A program made the position numbers and the translations under genes. DNA of 64,000 bases from Bombyx mori (taxonomy: Eukaryota; Arthropoda; Insecta; Lepidoptera; Bombycidae): NCBI RefSeq assembly GCF_030269925.1, contig NC_085128.1, forward strand, positions 14,324,501-14,388,500, written 5' to 3'. Each line of letters begins with the position of its first letter. The stretch's first letter is position 1. The notes below the pieces were generated by a model, which was not told the origin of the DNA, made no database searches, and saw only the letters and a list, made by a program, of their open reading frames with translations. Shown piece by piece: positions 21,301-31,315 of this stretch.

Positions 21301-22095
21301 TCTGTAAAAGATGGACATTCAGGTTGTTCAGTAGTATCTGCTAATAATTACTACAGGTATAGACTAGTAAATTTTAATTCTATATTCAGTTGTGAGGGAA
21401 TAGCTATCCTTAAGGCCTTAGAATTAATACACAGTCAACCTAATACAGACAAATACATAATATACACTGATTCGAAATCATGTTTGACAGCGTTAAAAAA
21501 CCTAAACAACTTAAATAATCTTATTTTAGAAATTAAACAAAAAATGGTAGATCTATTAAAAGATGGTTACAAATTTGAAATTATATGGATTCCAAGTCAC
21601 CAAGGAAGTCACCAAGAAGCCGGTAATGAAAAGGCTGACCAGGAAGCCAAAAATGCAACAAGTGATTTTGAAGAGGTACAGCTAATCATTTCCACTGCAT
21701 CAGATGTTCAAAAATATCTCAAGTTCAAAATTAAAACTCTTTGGGATCATCACTGGAAATTTGAGAACACATCATTTTTATTTAAAATTAGAAATTCAAT
21801 TTTTGATAAGCTTTCCTTTTCCTTAACTAAAAGAAAAGACCAAGTGGTTCTTACAAGATTGCGGATTGGACACACAAATTTAACTCACATACATCTTATT
21901 ACCAAAACAGATAAAAACAAATGTAAGTGTGGTTTGGATCAAACTGTGGTACACTTGTTAATTGAATGTAAAGCATATGACATAGAAAGACAATTTTGTA
22001 AACTCCCTGATAATTTAACAGACTGTCTGACTCAAGATGGGTATAAGCAGACCCTTAGTTTTTTAAAGATCACTGGTTTGTATAATTTAGTATGA
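18346..22095 (+). CDS. LINE ORF2: endonuclease, reverse transcriptase, RNase H
   Basis: A 1,249-residue open frame. Residues 1-~220 are an apurinic-type endonuclease: LQWNINGY, ICFQET, LGDFNSHH and SDHFPI. The reverse transcriptase follows: LVIPILKPGK..SSYRPISLT, VVALDIEKAYEMVWK, ENGLPQGSVLS and the catalytic FADD at 683-686. RNase H then shows the acidic set D984 (YYTDGS), E1017 (CEGIAIL), D1042 (IYTDSKS) and D1098 (NEKADQE), with the SHQG histidine at 1085. The end has the CKCG...HLLIEC cysteine-histidine motif typical of LINE C-termini. The protein nicks target DNA and copies the RNA at the nick (target-primed reverse transcription, family knowledge). No stop or frameshift was seen. Confidence 0.88.
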   Translation: MDILQWNINGYFKRLENIKLLVNHTWPTCICFQETNFSSNYCAFMSGYEKFYRNRTQSGRASGGVVIYIKPHTIPEEIKLNTNLEAIAIKIKFPFSITMCNIYIPNSHRLDKQEFNKLIEQLPKPYIILGDFNSHHFYWGSNKCDSRGKIIAEWLDENDNVALLNNGQPTHFDSNTGRTSNIDLSMASQNIMSYFEWNALDDLYDSDHFPILIKSQISNDNVPENIKVPQKWKTDKANWIMFSEEINKYITELPALNIDTPKYSVNEYLEKFTEVILKAAQKSIPKTFGILRKNNLPWWTDECKTATKETKKAFKLFKRYARNEPNSNYKIDYKKKRAYCRRLVKENRKKYWENWVSSINNNTLVGDIWKKIQKLSHRNTKFNNIVLEKNNGSFTSNPVEISNLLAKTFATNSSSENYDPKFLDNKNYQETYSNFNITENSNPINDDITLHELIQVITQSKNSSPGPDNIPNIIIKHLPARALEYLLQLYNFIYKKQVFPDSWREALVIPILKPGKIPSLQSSYRPISLTCNMCKILEKIISKRIRWYVETNKYLSAFQYGFRQYRSTTDYLINIESEILDSFANSNYSVVVALDIEKAYEMVWKHRVLKLLQNINIVGNTLAFIRNFLSSRTMKVRINDYMSDPVPIENGLPQGSVLSVILFLVAINDVLNNIEKPVKGFLFADDLTIICSGGTLCPTLKLIQNTLNNLQEWSERVGFKFSKTKTEFMIFTNKRKVFRNTQLTLNNHSIKEESNLKILGLIFDKKLSWNTHINNLKSECYKRLNIIKSLSSTGWGSEKSCLINIYRTLIRQKIDYGCIIYDSAKKRTLNSLESIQNTALRLSIGGFRTSPIKCILVEAGEMPLEFRRKQLILTYVANILTQPENPTYHYYTKVTAVDTEYELKPNLPQPLRIRAVKYLDELNLKIPKLFTKKLLTSGPWENLELPVNLELANYKKGDTPQCIYKNLFCEINDRYRGYKIYYTDGSVKDGHSGCSVVSANNYYRYRLVNFNSIFSCEGIAILKALELIHSQPNTDKYIIYTDSKSCLTALKNLNNLNNLILEIKQKMVDLLKDGYKFEIIWIPSHQGSHQEAGNEKADQEAKNATSDFEEVQLIISTASDVQKYLKFKIKTLWDHHWKFENTSFLFKIRNSIFDKLSFSLTKRKDQVVLTRLRIGHTNLTHIHLITKTDKNKCKCGLDQTVVHLLIECKAYDIERQFCKLPDNLTDCLTQDGYKQTLSFLKITGLYNLV

Positions 22096-22200
22096 TGTCG
22101 AAGTCAATGTAACTTAAAATGATACTGTAAACTGTGGTCGTTAATGACCCTAGTTGTTAAAAAGCGACCTTAAATAAATAAATAAAAAAAAAAAAAAAAA
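22096..22200 (+). other. 3' UTR and poly(A) of I-clade LINE
   Basis: About 75 bp of 3' UTR followed by TTAAATAAATAAATAAAA and a run of A. No AATAAA signal separate from the tail is visible. Confidence 0.7.
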
Positions 22201-22212
22201 AATTGCACATTA
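22201..22212. repeat. Right target-site duplication of I-clade LINE
   Basis: AATTGCACATTA, exact copy of 16821-16832, immediately after the poly(A). Confidence 0.85.
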
Positions 22213-22629
22213 GGGTTAAAACAAGCCTTTTTATAATATTTAAAAACACACACCAGTCGCATTGAACCATGAAATTTTCATATCACTGCGGCACGTTATA
22301 TAAACAAATGTTTTTCATGGAGCACTCGAGACCGCCGATAAATTAAATCCATTGACCTAATTAAACGAGAGTGTCATACGATAAATTCGCACGTATTTAA
22401 ACGACCGATCATCTAACCGCACGATGTGGAAGGTTCGCGACCGACGCGACGTTCACGCTTTCCGTGATAAGCATTCAAATTGTAACGTGAGCGCTGAAAA
22501 ATATCGTGATCAAGCGATTTTCGACTCTAAACTAACTCATTTTGTTGCAATAAATAGTATACAACCTACTGGTGTATTGAGTAAAATATGCATTTAACAT
22601 TGAAGATAAGCGACTGGTGTTGGATTTTT

Positions 22630-22991
22630 GACGTGACAACGTCTTATAATTCGATGGAGCCGGCTGCACGCACGAAAAAACATGACTCATGCGGCGTTAC
22701 CTCACTCTGAGGCGTTTCATTTAAGGCTTGAAGTGCAAGCGAGAGCGCGCAACGAGGCACAATCGGCCTCCGCATTCGGCAGCGTTCGACATCTGTCTCT
22801 CTCCTACTTGAGTGAGTGATGCATCCGCGTGGACAGCTGCAAGCTGCTATACAATAATACATTTACATGTTTTCATCAAGTATGAAGTTTAGTGAAAAGT
22901 GAATGTGATGTCAATTGTTTATAGCAACGATAATTGCGATAATTGAAAAATGAAACCATTCTATCAGTATTTTCTTATGACGTTGTCACGT
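22630..22991. mobile_element. MITE with ACGTGACAACGTC inverted ends
   Basis: ACGTGACAACGTCTTATAA at 22631 is mirrored by CTTATGACGTTGTCACGT ending at 22991. About 360 bp, non-coding, locally GC-rich (GCGAGAGCGCGCAACGAGGC). The target duplication is unclear, and so is the superfamily. Confidence 0.6.
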
Positions 22992-23819
22992 TCAACTATC
23001 GTCAGTAAACCGACTTTACAGACAACCAATTTTTTAATGGTCTGTAAGGAAATTTTAACTGAACTGATAGGGTTCGTTTTATCTTACTAGAAATTCAAGA
23101 TTTAAAATCCTTGAGTTTAGATTTTTGGGGATTTTTCGTGTATGGTTTGTATTTGAACAATTGGTGTCTTCGATTTTTGAACTTAGGTGTTTGTAACGCC
23201 TATTATTGTGTCAATTCGTAGATCGATACTGGGGTTGCAAAATAATTTTTAACGATCAATTGTTAGCTTGCAACCGATTTGTGTGTATAATTTGTGAGAC
23301 CACTAGGAAAAGGAATAAATGAGATTTCATTATGAATCCAGGGAAGCCAAGGCTTGAACTTGTTAGTGATGGTGCTAATATTAAATGAGCTATAGAATGG
23401 TATGGTAATATGACCCATGAAACTGGTCTCAATGACCTTATCTCACGCTTTTCACGTCCACTTATAGCACACACAGTAAATACCTCAATATAATATCATG
23501 CCATTTCTATGTTAATCGACATAAGATGATCTAGTGCAGACTGTTTCATATGAAAGCCTCTGGGAATCGATTTTACTGAATCCCATTAATCTTGAACTAG
23601 AGTAATGGAACTTAGGAGATACGATTCCGATGGATTCCGAGACTCGATTAATGTTAATTAATATCAGCTCACTTGCAAAATTTATTACGATTCGTTTCCG
23701 GAATTCAAATCTCCAATACAAAGAATACCTTTTTCGGCGTGGTTACTAATCACAAACAGTTTCCGTAGAAATAAAAAGAAAAGCTCGTGTAGATAGTTGA
23801 AGTGAATACTTTCACATAC
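22992..23819. other. No repeat recognised; probable intron
   Basis: Contains short minus-strand frames at 23256-23474 and 23512-23721 without recognised domains. It lies downstream (minus strand) of the PDZ exon donor and is inferred to be intronic. Confidence 0.35.
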
Positions 23820-23939
23820 CTGCCAGTTTAAGTCCGATTCGTTTCCCTGGAGGCTTAAAGAGCTCTATGTGGGTCCTTCGCAGGCCCCTCTCAGTGCAGA
23901 GCCCGGAGTCCGTGGATAACGATGTTTGGGATTTGAACA
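23820..23939 (-). CDS. Host-gene exon encoding the start of a PDZ domain
   Basis: On the minus strand a polypyrimidine acceptor (CCCGTTTTCATTGTTGCAG) precedes base 23939, and a strong donor (CTGGCAG|GTATGT) follows 23820. The 120-bp exon is symmetric (phase 1 at both ends) and open. It encodes FKSQTSLSTDSGLCTERG, then LRRTHIELFKPPGKRIGLKL and AG, with the last codon split and beginning with G. 'THIELFKPPGKRIGLKLAG' looks like strand A, the carboxylate-binding loop and strand B of a PDZ domain (usual form x-V/I-E-L-x-K-x-x-G-x-x-L/I-G-L/F-x-L-x-G-G). PDZ domains bind C-terminal tails of partners, often in membrane or polarity scaffolds. I did not find the neighbouring exons; they may lie outside the window. 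Gene identity unknown. Confidence 0.55.
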
Positions 23940-24300
23940 CTGCAACAATGAAAACGGGCTTCAATATCGAGGAATTTACCCGTATCTCTGGAGGCCAAGA
24001 CGTTCTCTCAATAAAGTTTATTTTGATGTAGACTTCTAACACGGAATTAAGCAGGTTTTACGGTTAAAATATTTTAATCTAATGCGTTTGGAATTTTAGA
24101 ATATTTCTTAGAAAATAATACAGATTTGTTTTGACGCTAATTGGGATTAAGTAATCGAGAAGAAATACCGAATTTTCCGAGTGTTTTGAATGTTGTTTAA
24201 AATGATAGCATTTACAATTTAAGTTCCTTTAAATAAAGCAAAACAAAAATGAAACGTTCTAAGCCCACTATAATGAATGTCCGAATAGTTCTTATGTCTG
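23940..24300. other. Probable intron upstream of PDZ exon
   Basis: AT-rich beyond the splice acceptor at 23940-23958. No other coding or repeat signal before the Bm1 copy. Confidence 0.35.
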
Positions 24301-24741
24301 AAGTCGTCGTGACGAAAAGGAAAAGACGTCCGGTGCATTCGTGTTGAGCGATGCACCGGTGTTCGAATCCCAGGCGGGTACCAATTTTTCTAATGAAATA
24401 CGTGCTTAACAAATATTCACGATTGATTTCCACAGTGAAGAAATAACATCGTGTAATAAAAATCAAACCCGCAAAATTATAATTTGCTTAATTACTGGTG
24501 GTAGGACCTCTTGTGAGTCCGCGCGGGTAGGTACCACCACCCTGCCTATCTCTGCCGTGAAGCACTAATGTGTTTCGGTTTGAAAGGTTGGGCAGCTGTT
24601 TTAACTATACTTGAGACCTTCAAACTTATATCTCAAGGTGGGTGGCGTATTTACGTTGTAGATGTCTATGGGCTCCAGTAACCACTTAACACCAGGTGGG
24701 CTGTGAGCTCGTCCATCCATCTAAGCAATAAAAATAAAAAT
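24301..24741 (+). mobile_element. Bm1 SINE, nearly full length
   Basis: tRNA-like head AAGTCGTCGTGACGAAAAGG (A box altered), B box GTTCGAATCC, body GGTGGTAGGACCTCTTGTGA and tail ATCTAAGCAATAAAAATAAA. About 440 bp. It sits directly against the repeat module that begins near 24755. Confidence 0.85.
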
Positions 24742-25230
24742 ATTACGTTACGAACGTTTTTTCCCGGTTAGGGTACCCCTCCGCATCGTCCCATAAGGAA
24801 CTTCGTTCCAAAGAAATATCATTAAAAAACGTGTGGCACTCGGGAACTGCCGCGGTAAAGCTATTGCATAGCATTTTTTATTAGCTTATGCAATTATAAT
24901 TAGACAATGATAATTTAATATTAAAACATTAATAAAACAAAACCACGCTATATTAAACATTAATAAAAACAAAACCTTAACAGTCCCCTTCACACTCATA
25001 AGCTAGACCGCGCGAGAAAGAGATGGGCAGACTTTTCATGATGCGCATGCAGTGTGACGTCACGCCACGCGCTTATTCACAAACACTACACAAGCGCAAC
25101 GTGTGAATGTGTTGAACGCGAGCTACATGGTAAGCAGAGTGAGGGGTGTAAGGTTTTTTTCGTTACGGAATTTCATGATTCGGTCGCCGCGCTCAAGGCC
25201 CGCGATAAAAGCTATGCAATAGCTTAAAAA
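24742..25230 (-). repeat. Unclassified repeat with hairpins (module X and flanks)
   Basis: 24755-24835 (ACGTTACGAACGTTTTTTCC, CCCCTCCGCATCGTCCCATA, GGAACTTCGTTCC) is the reverse complement of 58985-59072. 24850-24882 (GGCACTCGGGAACTGCC, GCTATTGCATAGC) and 25185-25227 (CGCGATAAAAGCTATGCAAT) share a near-palindromic GCTATTGCATAGC block. The stretch between, including GTGACGTCACGCCACGCGC, is CpG-rich. Probably one or two old DNA-transposon derivatives; family not identified. Confidence 0.45.
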
Positions 25231-25675
25231 TAAAAATAAAGCATTAACAGGCTTATAGACGAACAAATCACCGGGAAGCTCGTTACCGTCGAACTTTTAC
25301 AGTAACTGCAGTTGTCGAACTGCTAACCGCTCCTTTAAATAATACCGGGACGTAGTGCTGCGCCGATCCGCGCCTCGCGTTTCGATAAAGTTGAGTTACG
25401 CGAGTTCACGAAGTGGCAAATTAAATCGGGAACGCTGACGTCGAACGTTTCAAAGTGCTGTTGTTGCTCGAATCGAAATCCCGTGACCTTTGACGGTATG
25501 AGGTCACTTTTATTTGTGACTACGTGTGTTCCGCGCTTAAACCCTAGTGCCATTAGTGATTCAATAATGTAACACAATAGGAGTTCAATTAGAGTCCCGA
25601 CTACTTCAAATTGGTTTGCAGACGAGACAAGACTATATCGATGCTCTTATGTGTTTATACATACATAGATACATT
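25231..25675. other. CpG-containing single-copy stretch, no supported gene
   Basis: 25335-25577 is open on the minus strand for 80 residues and richer in CpG than its surroundings, but it has no recognised domain and no clear splice sites. Confidence 0.3.
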
Positions 25676-25927
25676 TTACTGATGGTCGGACCTCTTGTGA
25701 GTCCGCACGGGTAGGTACCACCACCCTGCCTATTTCTGCCGTAAAGCAGTAATGCGTTTCGGTTTGAAAGGTTGGGCAGCTGTTTTAACTATACTTGAGA
25801 CCTTCAAACTTATATCTCAAGGTGGGTGGCGCATTTACGTTGTAGATATCTATGAGCTCCAGTAGCCACTAACACCAGGTGGGCTGTGAGTTCGCCCAAC
25901 CACCTACGAAATAAAAAAATTAAAAAA
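25676..25927 (+). mobile_element. Bm1 SINE, 5'-truncated
   Basis: Starts within GGTCGGACCTCTTGTGAG, runs through GTAGGTACCACCACCCTGCC and ends CACCTACGAAATAAAAAAAT. The tRNA-like head is absent. The adenine tail abuts the hairpin module at 25928. Confidence 0.85.
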
Positions 25928-26045
25928 AGATGTGCGGTGTCGTGGGACACCAGATAGGAACGAAGTTCCTTATTATAAAAATATTAATTTTAAGTTCTAT
26001 TCGAGGTGTAAAGAAAATAATTATTCGGGTACACGTTTTTAATTA
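25928..26045 (-). repeat. Hairpin-bearing repeat module Y
   Basis: GATGTGCGGTGTCGTGGGAC contains the stem GGTGTC-GTGG-GACACC, followed by the dyad GGAACGAAGTTCC, TTCTATTCGAGGTGTAAAG and AATAATTATTCGGGTACAC. It is the reverse complement of 59285-59392 and partly of 29100-29165. Non-coding; family unidentified. Confidence 0.6.
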
Positions 26046-26159
26046 TAATTTTTTTATTGATAAAAATAAAATAAAAAAAACTACTTTACAAAGCTATCAA
26101 CTTTATTCACAATGACTTATGACAAATATATAATAAAAATATGTTATTTAAATACAGAA

Positions 26160-26330
26160 TCTTGTTAAAGCTGCTTTCCCATCCTGTAAATCGGAAGGGC
26201 ATGAATACTTCGTGGTAGAACGGTATTAGCTACATGTGTGGGCAACAAAACCTCTTAGTCACCTTTTGCGACATCCACGGAAAGAGATAGCTATTCCTGA
26301 CTGACGCCACACAGCCAGGATACAGCATCA
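26160..26330 (+). repeat. Possible decayed LINE 3' fragment
   Basis: CCTTTTGCGACATCCACGGA with AAGAGATAGCTATTCCTG resembles a 3'-end sequence I recall as common in Lepidoptera ('TTTACGACATCCACGGGAAAGAGATGG...'). From memory, without a search. Confidence 0.3.
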
Positions 26331-28435
26331 AATGTAACAGAATACTACCATAACTAGTATCATCTACTATCAACTACTTCGACATATGATCTTGAATTTA
26401 AGCTTAGTTAGTTGTTTCATCCGAAATCAACACAAATACCTACGTTCATGACATCCATTATGTTGAAAATAGGTCTCTTAACTTCAGATACTATATAGGA
26501 CAAAAAAATTGCGTCTAAATAAAAAATAGGTTGGAAATACAATATTTCCAAATATTGAATTCCCAACCAGACTGCTATTATGAATGAATCATAAATTCGT
26601 AACGTAACTTTCAATACAACAGAAATAATTTATTTTCCCCAGGCAGTTAATTTTACTTAATTTCCTTATAGCTCCCGGCGGAGGTCAAGGACGAAGAAAG
26701 AAAACGTTGCTCATATAAAAACGTATACACTGTAGACTAAATCAGAAAGCAAGAAATTTAAGGGGTGACTGGCTGCATCCTCGGCCTGTCTACGACCATC
26801 AGATTGTTTCTCCATATTTTCAAGGACCTTGCTCTAAGTAACTTAAGATTCGTCATATTTCGGTTGACAAATGTACATAAAATTTACGGTCATGATGACT
26901 TGTATTGTTCATCGTGGTCACGGTCACATGATGGGAAGAAAGGGCACGATGAGTGTCATCATCATGACGGCAAAGTATGCTCTCTATGAGAAGAGCAGAT
27001 CCGTACTTTTAGCACACAATTCTGATTCGACCTTTCTAATGATGCATAGCAACAAATCGTGCGAAGCTATGTTTGATTTTACAAGTTTACCATCTCCCAG
27101 AAAGAATGGGAGAATGGCGGAATGAGGAAAGACAGCTCCTCAAGGGTATCTCGTCCAAAATGTTGATCTAGGAACCGAAAAAGGGGTTTATGAAGACTAA
27201 TCCTGGAAATAATCATTGATGCGGAGTTTTTTCATCTAAACATCCCTACTAGAATCCTTAGAATACTAACGACTTTAGCCGAAGTAAGCGAAAATACTTG
27301 AAAAATTACTAAGTGGAAGCGGTAGTAGTTAGCAAGTCATGATGAAAATAAATCCATAATTTCCTTCATGACCTGAGTGTGTCTTTAAAGTCTTTAAAGT
27401 ACCAATACTTGGCCTGTGACATTTTAAATGATACTTCCCGCTAAGTTCTCAGAACGCTGTTAAGATTCGTGCTTGTTCGTAAGCATTAGCGGTTTCGAAG
27501 TCATTAGTAAGGCTTAAAGTTTCATTTGATAATAGAATGCACAATGTTTTATTGTCGCCGATTTGCAAAAGTGTGAAATAATTTTTATTTTTGTCAGCCG
27601 CTGTCATTTGTTTTGGCAGTTTTATTTGTGCTCTCAGGATTGTAAAACGGCTAGGTGAAAACGTAAACCTTAATGACAATAAATAAATGCTAGATTCAAC
27701 AGTAAAACTAGTTGTAGTATTGTTATTAGTGTTTATTTGTTCTGTAATTTCGCGCAACCTAAAACACAATCGTAATATAAATAGATTTCAAACACATCAG
27801 ATTACGTGTCTATCACATCAGGTGTCCACCGAGAAAATATGTCTGATAAAATGTACTATATAAAATAAGTATGGTTTTGTAATTATTGGAATTTAAACAG
27901 AAAACGAAATGTGGGTGGGATGAAAAATTAATTACAAAAACTTACTTAGGTTTCTAAGCGTAAACAACACGTGAACCAGACAAAATTTAAACATTTCCAT
28001 ATACATTACTGAAAACTCAACGTGATATTGACATTGATATTAGATTTAGCTACAGGTAAACATTATACAAAATTTAAGACTGAAATACCATTAAAGAAAG
28101 GTATGCGAAAACGAGAAATTTACAATAAACCCAAATCGCGCTAATGGGAATTTCAAATTTGGTTGTATATATAGAAAAAAATCGGCTGATCCTTCCGGGG
28201 GTCAGTCGTCTCGGGGTAAGGCAGTCCGCGGCGCGCTGCTCTAAAACGCCGATTATTTAGACACTCCTCAAAGGAGTAGGACCTACCTTGTATCTCAAAT
28301 CATTCTCAGCATGATCATCACGCAGTTAAAGCCGTATAATACAATAAACTTAGTCACCTACGAGAACGACGCGTCTAAAAGGCGGTTATCGACACCCATT
28401 CTTTTGTACTCGGTGTCTTTAACTTACGTTTTTTG
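26331..28435. other. No supported gene
   Basis: Frames at 26765-27125 (plus) and 27449-27769 (minus, 106 residues) were inspected. Neither has a recognised family or good splice context. A plus-strand acceptor-like TTAATTTCCTTATAG occurs near 26659. The rest is AT-rich. Confidence 0.3.
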
Positions 28436-28769
28436 AAGTCGTCGTGGCCTAACGGATAAGACGTCCGGTGCATTCGTGTTGAAGCGATGCACCGGTGTTC
28501 GAATCCCGCAGGCGGGTACCAATTTTTCTAATGAAATACGTACTCAAAAAATGTTCACGATTTACTTCCGCGGTAATTACTGGTGGTAGGACCTCCTGTG
28601 AGTCCGCGCGGGTAGGTACCACCGCCCTGCTTATTTCTGCCGTGAAGCAATAATGCATTTCGGTTTGAAAGGTGAGGCAGCCGTTGTAACTATACTTGGG
28701 ACTTTAGAACTTATATCTGTGCGTGTGAGCTCGTCCATCTATCTAAGCATTAAATAAAAAATAAAAAAC
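28436..28769 (+). mobile_element. Bm1 SINE with two internal deletions
   Basis: Good tRNA-like head (AAGTCGTCGTGGCCTAACGG, GTTCGAATCCCGCAGGCGGG). It lacks the ATAACATCGTGTAATAAAAA segment, and most of the 3' third between ACTTATATCTG and GTGAGCTCG is also gone. Ends AAATAAAAAATAAAAAA. Confidence 0.8.
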
Positions 28770-30489
28770 GTATTGTATAATCATGGACGTAAATCTGGTA
28801 TAATACCTTTCTCTTTCTCCTTCTTTCTTTTCGTTCTCTAATCCCTTCTCTCTCTATTTAGTAATTATTTCTATTTCTATGTAATTTTATGTTGTCAACC
28901 AAAAATAAAGAGATAAATTTTGTTATTTTAATTGATAATTTGAATTACAATTTTTTTTATTTTACGTAATTTATTATTTCCTAAAATACTGAATTTCCTA
29001 AATACTTTCCCGTACTTAAATAAAAACTAATCAGCAAAATTTAAGAGAAAAACCAAGAAAACCTACACAAAATTGAGCACCATTTCTTTTTTTGCAAATT
29101 GTGTCGATTCTACATTAGCCGAAGGAACTTCGTTCCTACCTGGTGTCCCACAACACCACATCTTTTTTTTTTGTAATTAAATCTATGGCTTTCTGCGTTG
29201 TGTACAATATTTAACAACAAATACAAACATTACTGCCGCATCAAGTGTTAATAGATAGTATTATTTGCCTGCCATAGTAGGCCTCGCAAAACTTATCCTC
29301 AAACACCTACAAAAAAAAAAAATTATTACAAAACAAGAAATTGCTATCAATACATCTTTTGTGCTCCAAAACGTTGGAAATAACAGACCAATAATATCAA
29401 CAGAAAGTGCCGATCGTTTATCAAAGCTTTCAAAAAAAGGCCACAATGTCGGGAAAGCTCGGCCCCGAAGTCAGAAATTAGCAGACATTCCACGACGAAT
29501 CATTCATCAAGAGAACGAAATAAGAAGTATAAACACAAGTAAATTGCAAGCTCTCGTTAAATCTGCTTAGTTTTTATGGTCACAGTGTAAGCGGGCTTTA
29601 TGAAATTGACTGCCACTACCTAAATCGTGTTAAATTTAATAGAAATGAGAAGATTCGATAAAATACAATTATTTTATAAATCAGTAGTTTCCTTTCTATT
29701 GGTAGACTAAAAAAATCGTGAAATTGAAGAATGAGTATAGATAGGGTAAGGTTGTAAATTTACAATCAATATGTGTATTATTAGTCTAGTTAATTAAATA
29801 TAACAATATAACTATGCTAAACCCCCTCGACGTAATATTTGAATTATATGCTATAATACTATAATATTTGAAGAAATTTAAGTGTCTCATATTTTCCCGA
29901 AGCGTAAGCGTACACGATTTAAAAAATTACCGTGGTTCAAACTCGCCGAAACGCGGCAATTTAATAAAATGTACTGTAAATTTTGTTACTAAATTTAAAA
30001 AAAGCTGTATCTCTAACGTTTTATTCACGCTCAGATATTTGATAGAACTATGTTGAAAAATTACTCGAAGAATGTTACACTTCTTAAATATACTGTATAT
30101 GTCGTCTCAAAGCAGTTACTGTGATCAGAACTCAAGATAACCTTTCAAGATAAACCTTTAAACCGCATCCACAGAACAAGGAATGGAAACCGTAATAATT
30201 CTACTATATACCCGCTCCGCTTATAGTATCGCTTATAAAGGCACCACATATCAAAAAGAGCATGGCTGCCCGTCGTACGGCGCGCCAGTTCGTTCTTTAC
30301 CGTAATGGCATTCAAGAATACACTGTTCCTCCTACTTTTTACATTAATTAGCATTCGAAGAATTATTTCTGGAAAACAAATTGAAATTGCACGTTCCTCT
30401 TTCTGTCTTCAAAATATTTCATTTGTTTTAGTGAGAGAGTAATTACGACAATTACCATTTAATATGCATTCAGACGTCAAATGCCAAAC
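28770..30489. other. Mostly unannotated; repeat module Y scrap at 29100-29165
   Basis: 29108-29165 (AAGGAACTTCGTTCCTACCT, GGTGTCCCACAACACCACAT) is a truncated copy of module Y. A 101-residue frame at 29265-29570 and a minus frame at 30145-30354 have no recognised family. A CTTTCTCTTTCTC pyrimidine-rich patch lies near 28810. Confidence 0.4.
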
Positions 30490-30745
30490 ATGGTGGTAGG
30501 ACTTCTTGGGAGTTCGCACGGGTAGGTACCACCTTCCCGCCTATTTCCGCCGTGAAGCAGTAAATCGTTTCGGTTCGAAGTGTGGGGTAGCCGTTGTAAC
30601 TATACTGAGACCTTAGAACTTATATCTCGAGGTGGGTGGTGCATTTACGTTGTAGATGTCTATGGGCTCCAATAACCACTTAACACCAGGTGGGCTGTGA
30701 GCTCGTCCATCCATATAAGCAATAAAAAAAAACATTAAAAAAAGA
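30490..30745 (+). mobile_element. Bm1 SINE, 5'-truncated
   Basis: Starts TGGTGGTAGGACTTCTTGGG and ends CCATATAAGCAATAAAAAAA. Contains the GAAGCAGTAAATCGTTTCGG and GATGTCTATGGGCTCC blocks. The head is absent. Confidence 0.85.
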
Positions 30746-31057
30746 GCTGTTGATACCGTAAGTGTGTAGTTGTGTAGTAAGTAGTAGTAGTAGTAGCAGC
30801 AAGTAAGTGTAGTAAGCTGTGTGTATATAGTGCGTATATGTATAAATCGTTAGTGTGTCATCGAGTTCCATTGGTAATAAATACCCAGAAATGGCCTAGA
30901 GAGAGGGCAGACAGATTTGTTTGCTATTCGCAATTTACCCGTAGTTTTCAATCGACACGTAATCATGTAGCGCCATACTTAGAATTTAATAAAACAAAAT
31001 CGAGGTAATAAATTAAATAATATTATTTTGTTTTGAAGAAACTGACTCCTGCTCGAC

Positions 31058-31265
31058 TTATTTATCTTGATGGGTGAACGAACTCACTGCTCATCCGGTA
31101 TTAGATGGTTACCGGAACTCGTGAATATCGTAATAATTATATGTAGGTATGCCGACACCGAGACTCATAGATTAGAACGTTTGTCTGAATTCATAAAGTA
31201 TGTATATACTTATAGTACATGCGTATTAATTACTGCTTCACGGCAAAAATAGCCAAGATGTTACG
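31058..31265 (-). mobile_element. Decayed Bm1 fragment
   Basis: GATGGGTGAACGAACTCACT with TTAGATGGTTACCGGAAC, and later ATTACTGCTTCACGGCAAAA with ATAGCCAAGATG. The Bm1 middle is replaced by unrelated AT-rich sequence. Confidence 0.5.
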
Positions 31266-31315
31266 TGCTCGTACTGGTTTAGTATACTTTTTACCAATAT
31301 ATTTTTTCTCCTTCC

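Larger units (their letters stand above)
16833..22200 (+). mobile_element. Full-length I-clade non-LTR retrotransposon
   Basis: A 5,368-bp insertion bounded by a 12-bp target duplication. It begins CAGTCTCATTCGAGTAG, a typical start for LINEs with an internal downstream promoter, and ends in a TAAATAAATAAAT-poly(A) tail. It has a 160-bp 5' leader, ORF1 (gag-like, one zinc knuckle), a 120-bp gap and ORF2 (endonuclease, reverse transcriptase, RNase H). RNase H downstream of RT points to the I superfamily (I/Nimb-like) rather than Jockey. Both frames are open with recognisable catalytic residues, so the copy could be active. Confidence 0.85.

Noticed and set aside
24301..24375. tRNA gene (A box and GTTCGAATCC B box), likewise near 28440, 46800, 50880
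   Set aside because: These are the heads of Bm1 SINEs: the acceptor stems do not pair and the SINE body and adenine tail follow directly.
25335..25577. Second exon of the PDZ gene
   Set aside because: Open and CpG-containing on the minus strand, but no PDZ or other domain and no convincing splice sites.
27449..27769. 106-residue minus-strand exon or gene
   Set aside because: A weak acceptor-like TTTTCACCTAG occurs, but there is no homology that I recognise and no donor before the stop.
29265..29570. 101-residue plus-strand gene
   Set aside because: No recognised family, no splice or promoter context; length within what AT-rich DNA yields by chance in 64 kb.
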